DNA from: Micromonospora narathiwatensis
GTDB lineage: Bacteria; Actinomycetota; Actinomycetes; Mycobacteriales; Micromonosporaceae
NCBI RefSeq assembly: GCF_900089605.1
Contig: NZ_LT594324.1
Location: forward strand, 4,340,001-4,404,000
Length of the DNA: 64,000 nt
Direction: 5' to 3'
How positions within the stretch are numbered: the first letter of the stretch is position 1; the number at the start of each line of letters is the position of its first letter. The notes below the pieces were generated by a model. The model saw only the letters and a list, made by a program, of their open reading frames with translations. It searched no databases and had not been told where the DNA came from. The position numbers were made by a program, and so were the translations under genes. Below, piece by piece: positions 16,306 to 24,794 of the stretch.

Positions 16306-17460
16306 TCAGGGACGCGGCAGCCGCATCGCCATGGTGGGTGCCTCGGCCATCACCGAGTTGGGGCTGAACTTCGCGTCGCTGGCCAGCTCCGCGGCGCGGC
16401 CGATCTGCACGCCCGGGTACAGCTCGACGAGGTCGCCGTCGGCCAGCACCCGGGACTGCTGCGGGGCCAGCGCGATCCGGTCCGGTTCGGCCATCGAGCC
16501 GCCTGGTCGCACGCCCGAGCCGTTGGTGCTGGTGTCGGTCACGACCACCTCGCCTCGGCCGGCCCGCAGTTCGAACCGGACGTGGCTGCGGCTGATCCAG
16601 CGCCGCGCCTCGTCGTTGAGCCACTGGCCGAGCACGACCCCGCCGGAGGAGTCCGGCGCCCGCCCGACCAGCACCGGCTGGGCCTCGGTAAGCGCGAACC
16701 GCCGCCGGATCAGCCCGCCGATCCGGACCGCCAGCACCTCGGTACGCGGCCGGGGCCCGGTGTCGCCCAGCCGGGCGCCGTGCCGGGGGCAGGTCGGCAC
16801 GCCCTTGCGCAGGGCTGGTGGCGGCTGCCCGGCCGGGGCGCGGTCGACCCGGGCCAGGTCGGCGAAGGCACCGCCGCCCCCGCCGCTGCCGAAGAGCGCG
16901 CAGCCGGACTCGGGGCAGCGCCACTGCCGGGCCAGCAGCTTCACGCCGGCCGGCGACCGACTGCCGGAGGCCGGGCTCTGCCCGCCCCCGACGTGCGCGA
17001 TGAACACCGGGCCACCCGCGCCGGGCACCGGCGCGAGCACCCGCCCGGCCTGACCGAGCCACGGGTAGCGACCGCCCAGCCCGTCGAAACGGACCCGGCT
17101 GAGCACCGGCAGCCCGAGCAGGTCGGCCACCTCCAGCATCCGGTCGCCGGGGTGGTCCAGCACCTCGACCAGGCCGTCGTCGGCCCAGCGCCGGACCACC
17201 ATCCGTTCGTTGGAGGTCAGGTCGGCGTCGGAGAGCAGGGCCCGGTGCACGATCGCGTAGACCGGGACGCTGTCCTCCTCCAACTGGCGGGAAAGGGCGT
17301 CGATCACCATGCCGAGCCGCAGCAGGCTGGCCGGCCGCCCACCGTCCAGGTCCTGCCAGCGGATCACCTCGGCCAGGTCCACCACGGCCCGGGCCAGCGA
17401 GGGGTCGGTGCAGACCCGTCCCTCGATGGCGTCGAGCACCTTGCTGATCTCGAATCTCAT
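16306..17460 (-). CDS. FHA-domain protein with an uncharacterised N-terminal domain
   Basis: A 384-residue protein. The C-terminal FHA phosphothreonine-binding domain (about residues 265-360) shows VLVGRAPDSSGG, RWISRSHVRFEL and VVTDTSTNGSGV, with the conserved Arg, Ser-His and Asn. The N-terminal about 130 residues are mostly helical (MRFEISKVLDAIEGRVCTDPSLARAVVDL) and I do not recognise the family; ISKVLDAIE resembles effector-associated or actinobacterial regulatory domains. Between them, Cys/His clusters (CPESGCALF, TCPRHGARLGD) look like a zinc-binding site. It probably docks on a Ser/Thr-kinase-phosphorylated partner. Its ATG overlaps the stop of a short upstream ORF. Confidence 0.82.
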   Translation of the reverse strand: MRFEISKVLDAIEGRVCTDPSLARAVVDLAEVIRWQDLDGGRPASLLRLGMVIDALSRQLEEDSVPVYAIVHRALLSDADLTSNERMVVRRWADDGLVEVLDHPGDRMLEVADLLGLPVLSRVRFDGLGGRYPWLGQAGRVLAPVPGAGGPVFIAHVGGGQSPASGSRSPAGVKLLARQWRCPESGCALFGSGGGGGAFADLARVDRAPAGQPPPALRKGVPTCPRHGARLGDTGPRPRTEVLAVRIGGLIRRRFALTEAQPVLVGRAPDSSGGVVLGQWLNDEARRWISRSHVRFELRAGRGEVVVTDTSTNGSGVRPGGSMAEPDRIALAPQQSRVLADGDLVELYPGVQIGRAAELASDAKFSPNSVMAEAPTMAMRLPRP

Positions 17461-17552
17461 GCGGCACTCCGGACGCTGTCGTCGATCCGCCGGGTCGGGG
17501 TCAGCCCACCCGGCGCGTCCCGCACCGCGTCGGCGGTGAGCACGTCTGCCAT
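17457..17552 (-). CDS. Possible 31-residue peptide coupled to the FHA gene
   Basis: An ATG-initiated ORF of 31 codons (starting MADVLTADAV, ending DDSVRSAA) whose TGA overlaps the FHA-gene ATG in the classic ATGA arrangement. TAGGG seven bases upstream could be a weak ribosome site. Composition is acidic/hydroxyl-rich without a TM segment. It may be a genuine small protein or a leader ORF providing translational coupling. There is no homology evidence. Confidence 0.35.
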   Translation of the reverse strand: MADVLTADAVRDAPGGLTPTRRIDDSVRSAA

Positions 17553-17620
17553 GCGCCGACCCTACCGGGCACCACGCCCCGGCCCCGGCACGGCCTGAGC
17601 AGGCCCCGGGCCCTCGACGG

Positions 17621-18670
17621 TCACCCGGCCCGCAGCGGGCGGCCGACCTCGTGCAGGTGGGCCAGCGCCTGGCGGTACGACTCGACCAGCCCGGTCTCCG
17701 CGTACGGGATGCCCTGCTCGGCGCAGTACGCCCGGACGATCGGCCGGGCCCGGCGCAGGTTGGCCCGGGGCATGTTCGGGAAGAGGTGGTGCTCGATCTG
17801 GTAGTTCAGCGCGCCCAGCGCCACGTCCACGAACCGGCCGCCCCGCACGTTCCGCGAGGTGAGCACCTGCTTACGCAGAAAGTCCAGGTCGTCCTCGGCG
17901 GTCGGCATCGGCATGCCCTTGTGGTTCGGAGCGAACGCGCACCCCATGTAGAGGCCCCAGAGCCCCTGGTGAACGGCGACGAAGAGCAGCGCCTTGCCCG
18001 GCGACATCACCGCGAACAGCAGGCCGAGGTAGCCGACGGCGTGCGCGAGGAGCAGCAGCGCCTCGACCGCGCGGTGCCGTACCGGGGTGGTCCACCGGCC
18101 GTTCTCCCGGCCCGTCAGCGCGCGCACGCTCGCCACGTGCAGCGCGAGCCCTTCGAGCAGGAGCAGCGGGAAGAACAACCACGCCTGCCGCCGGGCCAGC
18201 CACCGGCCCACCCCCCGGGTCGCCGCCGCCTGCTCGTACGTCCAGACCAGCGCGCCCGCGCCGACGTCCGGGTCCTCGTCGGTGTGGTTCGGGTTGGCGT
18301 GGTGCCGGTTGTGCTTGTCCACCCACCAGCCGTAGCTCAGCCCGACGGCGAGGTTGCCGGCGATCAGTCCGGCCAGCTCGCTCGCGCCGCGCCGGCGGAA
18401 CATCTGCCGGTGACCGGCGTCGTGCCCGAGGAACGCGACCTGGGTGGTGGCCACCGCCATCCCGACCGCCAGCAGCAGCTGCGCCCAGGAGTCGCCGACC
18501 GCCACCACCACCGCCCAGCCGGCCAGGAAGGCGCCCAGGGTGAGCCCGATCCGGGCCGCGTACCAGCCCGGCCGGCGGACGAGCAACCCGGCCTCGGCGA
18601 TCCGGCGGGACAGCCGCGCGTAGTCGCTGCCCCGCCGGCTCGGTGGCGCCGTCAACGTCGATGAGGTCAT
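17621..18670 (-). CDS. Membrane fatty acid desaturase (front-end / DesA3-like)
   Basis: A 349-residue di-iron membrane desaturase. The three His boxes are present: GHDAGHRQMF (residues about 81-86), HNRHHANPN (about 118-122) and QIEHHLFP (about 277-281). The Gln in the third box is typical of front-end or acyl-lipid/linoleoyl-CoA desaturases. Hydrophobic segments bracket the boxes as expected. It would introduce a cis double bond into membrane acyl chains using O2 and ferredoxin or similar electron donors. The ATG (MTSSTLTAPP) is preceded by a purine-rich GAGGGG stretch. An upstream extension is possible but less likely. No dedicated electron-transfer partner is adjacent. Confidence 0.92.
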   Translation of the reverse strand: MTSSTLTAPPSRRGSDYARLSRRIAEAGLLVRRPGWYAARIGLTLGAFLAGWAVVVAVGDSWAQLLLAVGMAVATTQVAFLGHDAGHRQMFRRRGASELAGLIAGNLAVGLSYGWWVDKHNRHHANPNHTDEDPDVGAGALVWTYEQAAATRGVGRWLARRQAWLFFPLLLLEGLALHVASVRALTGRENGRWTTPVRHRAVEALLLLAHAVGYLGLLFAVMSPGKALLFVAVHQGLWGLYMGCAFAPNHKGMPMPTAEDDLDFLRKQVLTSRNVRGGRFVDVALGALNYQIEHHLFPNMPRANLRRARPIVRAYCAEQGIPYAETGLVESYRQALAHLHEVGRPLRAG

Positions 18671-18793
18671 GCCGATACCCGTCCCCTCGTTCGGTGGGGT
18701 CGCGCAGGCGGCGCAACTCTCCGTAACCAAGGATGCCTTGATCGACTGCGTTGGGTAATCCCGCCAACCCCCCAGCCGTGGGTGGTGCTACCC

Positions 18794-21700
18794 CTACCCC
18801 AACCGGCTGACCAGAGTGCGCAGCCGGGCAAGGTCGCGCCGGCGCCGCTCGTACGTGGCGGCCAGCGTGATCAGCGCCAGCCCACCCAGGCCGAGGAAGA
18901 TCCAGCGGGGCAGCAGGTCCCAGCCCCGGGCCAGCTCGTGCAGCGCCAGCGGGACCAGCGTGGCCGCGCCCAGCAGGACCGGCGCCTGCCAGCGCCGGAC
19001 CGCTCCGCCAAGCACCGCGCCCAGCGCCACCAGGCCGAGCGCCAGCCGCCGCCCCGGCTGCGGGTCCGGCGCCGCCAGTACCGACACCAGGCTGGGCAGC
19101 AGCGCCGCGGCGAGCCCCGGCCCGAGCGCCAGCCAGCTGTTCAGGCCGGGCCGGGTCCGCAGCGCCACCAGCCCCGCGCCGAGGGCGAGCGCCGCCGCCG
19201 GCACGGTGTACGCCTCCAGCACCGTCACCCCGCCGGCGGCCAGCAGCAGCCAGCCGCCGAGCAGTTCGGTGCCGCCCGCGACGCCGGCGAGGATCCACCG
19301 TCGGGCCGGCGACTCGCCCCGTCGCACCACGCGTACCGCCACGGCCGCGCCCCACAGCGCGCAGACCGCCGCCGCGTGCCGCAGCGCGCCGACGGTGAGC
19401 AGCAGCGCCAACAGGGCGACCGCCTGCGCCGCGACCTCCAGTGCCGGCGTACCGACCGGAGTGGCCGTCCGGGCCCGCAGCAACGGCACGGTGTGCAGGG
19501 CCGGCGCCGCCACCGCCAGCACCGCGAAGGCGGCGGTACGCAGCGGCAGCCCGCCGGCCAGCGACGCGGTCACCGCGAAGCCGGTGGCCGCGGCCAGGGT
19601 CATCAGCCAGCCGGCGAGCCGGGTGCCGGCGAGCCGCCCCACCACACCGACCACGGCCGCCGCGACGACCACCGCGCCCAGCCCGGCGAGCGTCCCGGCC
19701 CGGGTGGCGAGCAGCCCACCCAGCCCGGCGACGCCCAGCGCCACCCCGAGCGGCAGGGTGACCGGCACCAGTGCCGGACGCGCCACGGCGAGCGCGGCCA
19801 CCAGCAGCACGGCCAGCCCCGTCCCGAACGCCACCGTGGGCACCACCGGCCAGGGCGCGCCGACCGCCGCCAACAGCACCGGCACGGCGATCGCGCCGAA
19901 CGGCAGCGCGACCAGCGCGGGCCGCCGCCAGCCGCCGCGCCGACCGCGCCGGCTCGGCCCGTCGGACACCCCGCCGCGACCGGACGCCGTCGCCGACAAC
20001 GGCTGGCTCGCCGCGTCCGACGGCACGCCGCGATCGGACGTCGCGCCGCGACCGGGAACCGCCGGCAGCCCGGCGTACGCCGCACCGGCGGCGCCGAGCA
20101 GCAGCAGCGCCAGCCCGGCCCGGGCCGCACCCGGCGCCGGCGTCACGGCCGGCACCCCGGACCAGACCGGTACGGGCAGCTCCAGCAGTACCCGCAGGGC
20201 CGCCGGAGCGGCGGCGATCAGCGCCAGCCCGGCCAGCCCGGCGCCGGCCACCCGCGGCGCGTCGCCGGGTCGGGCCGCCCCGCCGGAGGCGAGAGCCAGC
20301 AGCACGCCCGCCGCGGCGTAGAGCGCCACCGGTTCGGCGCCGGGTACGACCAGCGGCGCGGACCCGACCGCGGCGAGCGCGACGGCGAAGCCGGTCGAGG
20401 CGTACCCGTGCAGGTCGGGCCAGTGTCGACGGACGGCGGGAACGGCGACCACCAGCACCACGACGGCGACCGCCGCGCCGCGCAGCTGCCACCAGGACGG
20501 CGCGCCGAAGCCGAACAGCGCGACCGCCACCCCCGCCGGTACGGCGAGCAGCGCCACGCCCAGCGCCACGCCGGCGATGGCCCGCTGCACGGCCTCGCCC
20601 CGGCGGCCCCGCACCGCGACGGCCGGGCCGACGGCGGCGAGCACGGCGAGCGCCGCGCCCGCCCCGGCCGGCGCGGCACAGCCGACCAGCAGGGCGTGGC
20701 CGAAGAGGACCGCCGCGGCCAGGGCGGAGACCAGCACGGTCGGGTGCCGCCGGCTCGGCCGGAGCACGGCACCGACCAGCAGTGCGGTGGCGGCGACCAG
20801 GTCGAACGCCAGCACCAGCGGCCACGGTGCGGTCGCCACGGCCAGCACCGCCAGCGCGCCTCCGACCACCCCGACCGCCAGCCGGACCGCCCGGGGCACC
20901 AGCAACGTCACCGCCCCGGCGGTGAGCAGCACGGCGACCGGAAGCTGCCAGTCCCAGGACGGGGTCGGCACCACCCGCCCGCTTTGCCAGGCCGGGAGAG
21001 CGGCGCCGGCGACGAGCATGGTGTGGGTGGTGACGGACTGGCCCAGCCCGGCCGCGACCACGAACGCACCCACCCGTGGCCCGACCCACAGCCGCCGCGG
21101 CAGCGACCACACCGCGCCGGCCGACCCGACCACGACCAGCCCGGCCGCCACCAGCGACAAGTCTGGGCGCAGCGCGGCGACCGGCCGGATCAGCGCCATG
21201 GCCAGCACCGGCACCAGCAGCCCGGCGGCGACCGCCCGATAGGCCCGGCCACCGGCGGCCAGCGCCCCGGCGAGCAGGGCCACCGCCACGAGCACGAGCG
21301 GTCCGCCGGCCAGCAGCGGGGTGCCGGCCGCCCGTCCGCGTACGAGCGGAACCAGCGCGCAGCCGGCCGCGGCGACGAGCGCGACGCCGTGCCCGACCCA
21401 GCCGAGCACCCAACCGGCGAGCACCGCCGGACTCCCGCCGCCGGCCGACGCCGGTGCGACCCGGTGCCGCAGGGCCACCACCACCGCGAGGTCGCCCAGC
21501 GCCACGCCCGTGAAGACCAGCGCCCAGCCGGTGGGCGACGGCTCGGCCGCCGCCACGGCCAGCGGCAGCACCGGCTGCCCGACCAGCAGCGCCGCGAACC
21601 ACGGCACGGTGAGCCGGCTGAGCCGCGCGTACCCGGCGGCGACCGCCGCGCTGGCCCCCCCGACCAGCGCGGCGTACCGGCTCCCCGGCCAGCCGGCCAC

Positions 21701-22339
21701 CCCGAACAGATCCACCGACCAGGCGGCGTACCCGTCGAGGAGCACCAACAGCAGCCCCACCGCGGCGAACGTCTCGGCGGTGCCGCGCAGCCCGCGCCGA
21801 CGCGCCACCAGCGGCCCGGCGAGGGCGAGCGCGGTGAAGCCGAGCAGGATCAGCGCCCGGCCACCGACTCCGAAGGCGGCCCAGGCGACCGCGGTGAAGA
21901 CCACCGCCGCGGTGCCGAGCAGCAGCCCGCCGAGAACGAAGAGCAGGCCCTGCACGGCCCGCGTCGAGGTCTCCGCGCCACCGGGAGGCGGGGCGGCGAC
22001 CGGCGTCGGACCCGGCGACGGCACCGGCCCGGCCGGACCGGCCGGCGGCACCGACGCGACCGGGCGCGGCAGCGACCCGACCGGGCGCGGCGCGGGAATC
22101 TCCGACCGGATCCGCGCGGCCAGTTCCGCCCGGTGCTGCCAGGCCGCGCCGAGCCGGGCCGCCAGGTCCTGGTACGCGACCCGGGCCTGCTCGACCTGCG
22201 GCGTCAGCGCGGCGATCTCCCGGTCCAGCCGGACCACCTCAGCGGCCGGCGGGTACGGCGGGCGACCGCAGCCCGGACAGCCGGAGGCGAGATCGGCGGG
22301 AGCGCCGCAGCCGGGGCAGGGGTAGCCGGTGTTCTCCAC
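18794..22339 (-). CDS. Very large polytopic membrane protein, SCO7613-type, with N-terminal zinc ribbons
   Basis: About 1181 residues. Residues 8-24 hold two CxxC pairs (CPGCGAP and CPGCGRP), a double zinc ribbon. A helical region follows (about 30-75, likely coiled coil), then a Pro-rich linker. From about residue 125 to the end, more than twenty-five hydrophobic Ala/Leu/Val/Gly-rich helices follow, interrupted by a hydrophilic insertion near the middle (ATSDRGVPSDAASQPLSATASGRGG). It matches my memory of the SCO7613 C-terminal domain family of actinobacterial membrane proteins, whose function is unknown. The GTG start places the zinc ribbons at the N-terminus as in relatives. A short gap and divergent desaturase leader lie downstream. 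Confidence 0.8.
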   Translation of the reverse strand: MENTGYPCPGCGAPADLASGCPGCGRPPYPPAAEVVRLDREIAALTPQVEQARVAYQDLAARLGAAWQHRAELAARIRSEIPAPRPVGSLPRPVASVPPAGPAGPVPSPGPTPVAAPPPGGAETSTRAVQGLLFVLGGLLLGTAAVVFTAVAWAAFGVGGRALILLGFTALALAGPLVARRRGLRGTAETFAAVGLLLVLLDGYAAWSVDLFGVAGWPGSRYAALVGGASAAVAAGYARLSRLTVPWFAALLVGQPVLPLAVAAAEPSPTGWALVFTGVALGDLAVVVALRHRVAPASAGGGSPAVLAGWVLGWVGHGVALVAAAGCALVPLVRGRAAGTPLLAGGPLVLVAVALLAGALAAGGRAYRAVAAGLLVPVLAMALIRPVAALRPDLSLVAAGLVVVGSAGAVWSLPRRLWVGPRVGAFVVAAGLGQSVTTHTMLVAGAALPAWQSGRVVPTPSWDWQLPVAVLLTAGAVTLLVPRAVRLAVGVVGGALAVLAVATAPWPLVLAFDLVAATALLVGAVLRPSRRHPTVLVSALAAAVLFGHALLVGCAAPAGAGAALAVLAAVGPAVAVRGRRGEAVQRAIAGVALGVALLAVPAGVAVALFGFGAPSWWQLRGAAVAVVVLVVAVPAVRRHWPDLHGYASTGFAVALAAVGSAPLVVPGAEPVALYAAAGVLLALASGGAARPGDAPRVAGAGLAGLALIAAAPAALRVLLELPVPVWSGVPAVTPAPGAARAGLALLLLGAAGAAYAGLPAVPGRGATSDRGVPSDAASQPLSATASGRGGVSDGPSRRGRRGGWRRPALVALPFGAIAVPVLLAAVGAPWPVVPTVAFGTGLAVLLVAALAVARPALVPVTLPLGVALGVAGLGGLLATRAGTLAGLGAVVVAAAVVGVVGRLAGTRLAGWLMTLAAATGFAVTASLAGGLPLRTAAFAVLAVAAPALHTVPLLRARTATPVGTPALEVAAQAVALLALLLTVGALRHAAAVCALWGAAVAVRVVRRGESPARRWILAGVAGGTELLGGWLLLAAGGVTVLEAYTVPAAALALGAGLVALRTRPGLNSWLALGPGLAAALLPSLVSVLAAPDPQPGRRLALGLVALGAVLGGAVRRWQAPVLLGAATLVPLALHELARGWDLLPRWIFLGLGGLALITLAATYERRRRDLARLRTLVSRLG

Positions 22340-22386
22340 CCGGCCATCATCGTGACCGGCGGGCCGGCCGGACAGAGTAGCGGTAC

Positions 22387-22716
22387 CTAGAAACGGGTGT
22401 GCTCGTGCACCCAGGCCGCGTAGTCGGGGTTGCCGCTCTCCACCCGGGTCACCAGGATCTCCGGCACCTCGTACGGGTGGTTGGCGCGGATCTGGTCGAC
22501 CAGCGCGGCCACCCGGTCCGGTGTGGTCTTGAACTGCACCGACCACTCAGCCGTGGTCTGGATCGCGGACTGCCACCAGTAGGTGCTGTCCACCGGACCG
22601 CCGACCTGGGCACATGCCGCCAGTCGTCCGGCGACGGCGGCGGCGGCCAGCAGGTCCGCGACCCGCCGGGCGTCCACCACCGTCGTCACCACGCAGATCT
22701 GCTCCACGGACCGCAC
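22387..22716 (-). CDS. cutA: Divalent-cation tolerance protein CutA
   Basis: About 109 residues, the usual size of the trimeric CutA1 family (PII-like fold), linked to copper/divalent-metal tolerance in E. coli although its direct role is uncertain. Conserved blocks: CVVTTVVDARRVADLLA, LAACAQVGGPVDSTYWW, EWSVQFKTT and the signature HPYEVPEILVTRVE. The start is ambiguous: the GTG used here gives a normal N-terminus, and TTG seven codons upstream or GTG three codons downstream are alternatives. It is on the same strand as the SCO7613-type gene, 47 bp before its start. Confidence 0.9.
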   Translation of the reverse strand: MRSVEQICVVTTVVDARRVADLLAAAAVAGRLAACAQVGGPVDSTYWWQSAIQTTAEWSVQFKTTPDRVAALVDQIRANHPYEVPEILVTRVESGNPDYAAWVHEHTRF

Positions 22717-22763
22717 GATACGTGGAGTTCCTGCCAATCCGCTGTACCCCTACCCGGGACGGC

Positions 22764-23786
22764 TCAGCCGTCGGCCGACCCGTCCCGGTGCGCCGCGATC
22801 CACCGGTCGATCCGCGCCCACCAGTCGAAGAGCCACTCGACGCGTTCCTGGTGCCCGGCGGGAATCTCCTCGGGCGGCACCGACCAGAACCGCATCACGA
22901 TCCGCTTGTCCATCGGCAGTTCCCGCCACACGTCGGTGACGGTGAGCATCCGGTCCAGTCCGGTGTGGGCGACGAAGACGACCCCGGCCTGCGGGGCGGC
23001 GTCCAGGGCGGCCAGCAGCCCGCCCGGCTGCGGGGCGAGCACGTGCCGCATCCGCTCGGCGCGGGACGCCATCCGGTCCAGCCCGAGCGCGCGCAGCCGG
23101 GCGATGGCCCGCAGCCGCCGGCCGGGAGTGAAGTTGCCGCCCTCCGGAAAGATCACGAACGCGTCGTCACCGTCCAGGTCCTCGGCGAGGTGGCCGATCT
23201 GCGCGACCGCCGCCTCCCGGCCGTCCGGCCCCGGCGCGATGAACCGGTTGGGCAGCCGGTTGAGCAGGACGTCGATCGCCGGGTCCCACTGGAGGCTCTC
23301 CTTGAGCACGATCCGCGGTTCCCGGTGGAACCAGTTCACCAGCGCGTGGATCAGGATGAACGAGTCGCCGGGCCCGGCGTGCCGGCAGATGACCAGCTCT
23401 GGACGGCCGGGCAGGGCGACGTCCGGGTCGGCGCCGGCCACGTCGATGCGCAGCCGCAGCGCCCAGCGGGCCTGCCAGAACAGCGCCCGCAGGAACCAGC
23501 CGGCGAGCCGGTAGTGCGCCCGCTGGAAGGCCGGTGACCGCTTGCGCGCACCGAAGCCGGAGGCCAGCCAGAGCGCGAAGAGGGCGACCAGCGCGGCCGC
23601 GTCCCAGGCCAGGTAGACGGTGCCGATCCAGAGCAGCCGCAGCGGCCGCAGCCGCCCCGGCACCAGCGGCGAGAGGGCCAGCGCCAGCAACGCCCAGGCC
23701 GGCAGCGTGGTCACCACGGCGAACGCGAGCAGCACCACGCCGGGGGCCAGCAACAACCGGCGTACCCACCGTGGCGGCAGCGGCAT
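22764..23786 (-). CDS. 1-acyl-sn-glycerol-3-phosphate acyltransferase-like (PlsC family)
   Basis: A 340-residue membrane acyltransferase. Hydrophobic helices occupy residues about 8-75. The catalytic HX4D motif appears as HAGPGD (about residue 137), and the phosphate-binding FPEG as IFPEGGNFTPG (about 200). It would transfer an acyl chain to a lysophospholipid or related acceptor. Its ATG overlaps the stop of the patatin-like phospholipase gene by one base (TGATG), so the two are translationally coupled. Together they could deacylate and reacylate membrane lipids. It is longer than typical PlsC (about 240) because of the N-terminal membrane region and C-terminal extension. Confidence 0.88.
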   Translation of the reverse strand: MPLPPRWVRRLLLAPGVVLLAFAVVTTLPAWALLALALSPLVPGRLRPLRLLWIGTVYLAWDAAALVALFALWLASGFGARKRSPAFQRAHYRLAGWFLRALFWQARWALRLRIDVAGADPDVALPGRPELVICRHAGPGDSFILIHALVNWFHREPRIVLKESLQWDPAIDVLLNRLPNRFIAPGPDGREAAVAQIGHLAEDLDGDDAFVIFPEGGNFTPGRRLRAIARLRALGLDRMASRAERMRHVLAPQPGGLLAALDAAPQAGVVFVAHTGLDRMLTVTDVWRELPMDKRIVMRFWSVPPEEIPAGHQERVEWLFDWWARIDRWIAAHRDGSADG

Positions 23787-24628
23787 CAGCGCTCCAGCCG
23801 GGTGTCCAGGTAGCGGCGGGAGGCGGTGTACGCGCGGCTGATCCGGCGCCCCACCGCCGCCAGGTCCCGGTACGCCCACGGGCTGTCCTCGCGCGGTTCC
23901 AGCCCGCCGGTGGGCAACACGTGCACCTCGACCCCCTCGGGCAGGGCCGCCATCTCCCGGGCGAACCGGTGCCGTCGCGCGATCTCGAAGGCCACCTGGG
24001 CGATCTCCCAGGGCCGGCGGGGTGGGCTGAGCGCACGCTCGATCCGGCCCACCTGAAGCACGAAGATCTGCTTCGCACCGAGGGCGACCGCCTCGCCGAC
24101 CGGGATGGAGTTCACCACCCCGCCGTCGATGTAGTGCTGGCCGTCGATCTCCTTCGGCGGGAGCAGCCCGGGCACCGAGGCGGAGGCGAGCACCGCCGGC
24201 ACCAGCGGGCCGCTGTGGAACCAGTGCTCGGCGGCACGCTCGATGTTCGCCGCGCAGCAACGGAACGGGACCTTCAGGTCGGCGAAGGTGGTCTCCTCGC
24301 CCAGCTCGTTCTCCAGCAGCCGACGCAGCGGCCGGGGCGAGTGCAGGTGGGTACGGGCGGCGAACCGGCGCACCTGCCGGGCGACCGAGTCGCCGTACAC
24401 CTCGCTCGCCTCGGGGGAGGCCCAGAGCCGGACCAGCCGGTCGGTGACCGCTTCGCTCGGGTCGGCGGCGACCAGGGCGCCGTTGACCGCGCCGATCGAC
24501 GTACCGAGCACCAGGTCGGGCCGGATCCGCGCCCGGAACAGGGCCCGCAGCATGCCCACCTCGACCGCGCCGAGCACGCCGCCACCGCCGAGCACGAACG
24601 CCACCGGACCGCCTGCCATGCCGTTCAT
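23786..24628 (-). CDS. Patatin-like phospholipase (RssA/YchK type)
   Basis: A 280-residue serine lipase with a Ser-Asp dyad. The oxyanion-hole GGGGVLGA (about residues 14-21), the nucleophile elbow GTSIGA with catalytic Ser (about 44) and the DGG motif with catalytic Asp (YIDGGVVNSIPVG, about 171) are all present. ASASVPGLLPP is also conserved in bacterial members. It likely cleaves acyl chains from phospholipids. The start could be the first ATG or one three codons later. It is followed directly by an acyltransferase gene (one-base overlap) and is divergent from a Ser/Thr kinase gene. Confidence 0.9.
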   Translation of the reverse strand: MNGMAGGPVAFVLGGGGVLGAVEVGMLRALFRARIRPDLVLGTSIGAVNGALVAADPSEAVTDRLVRLWASPEASEVYGDSVARQVRRFAARTHLHSPRPLRRLLENELGEETTFADLKVPFRCCAANIERAAEHWFHSGPLVPAVLASASVPGLLPPKEIDGQHYIDGGVVNSIPVGEAVALGAKQIFVLQVGRIERALSPPRRPWEIAQVAFEIARRHRFAREMAALPEGVEVHVLPTGGLEPREDSPWAYRDLAAVGRRISRAYTASRRYLDTRLER

Positions 24629-24794
24629 CCTGGCACGCGCCGGTCAGGGCGGCCGGCCGGAGCCGATCGGGCCGCCCCACGCCGCCCCCGGGCAACCCCC
24701 GGAATGCACCTTGCGACAACGGACCGGACAGCCGTTGACAGCCCGGACACATTCCCGCAACCTGATACCGCTCCCAAGCCCAGGCAGGTGCGAT

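Noticed and set aside
16306..17460. GarA/OdhI-type regulator of Kgd
   Set aside because: GarA is a short FHA protein (about 150 residues) with an N-terminal phosphothreonine motif; this protein is 384 residues with a different N-terminal domain.
17871..21602. A 1243-codon frame on the minus strand over the desaturase and SCO7613-type genes
   Set aside because: It is in another frame of genes whose products are recognisable and consists of Arg/Gly/Ala-rich low-complexity sequence.
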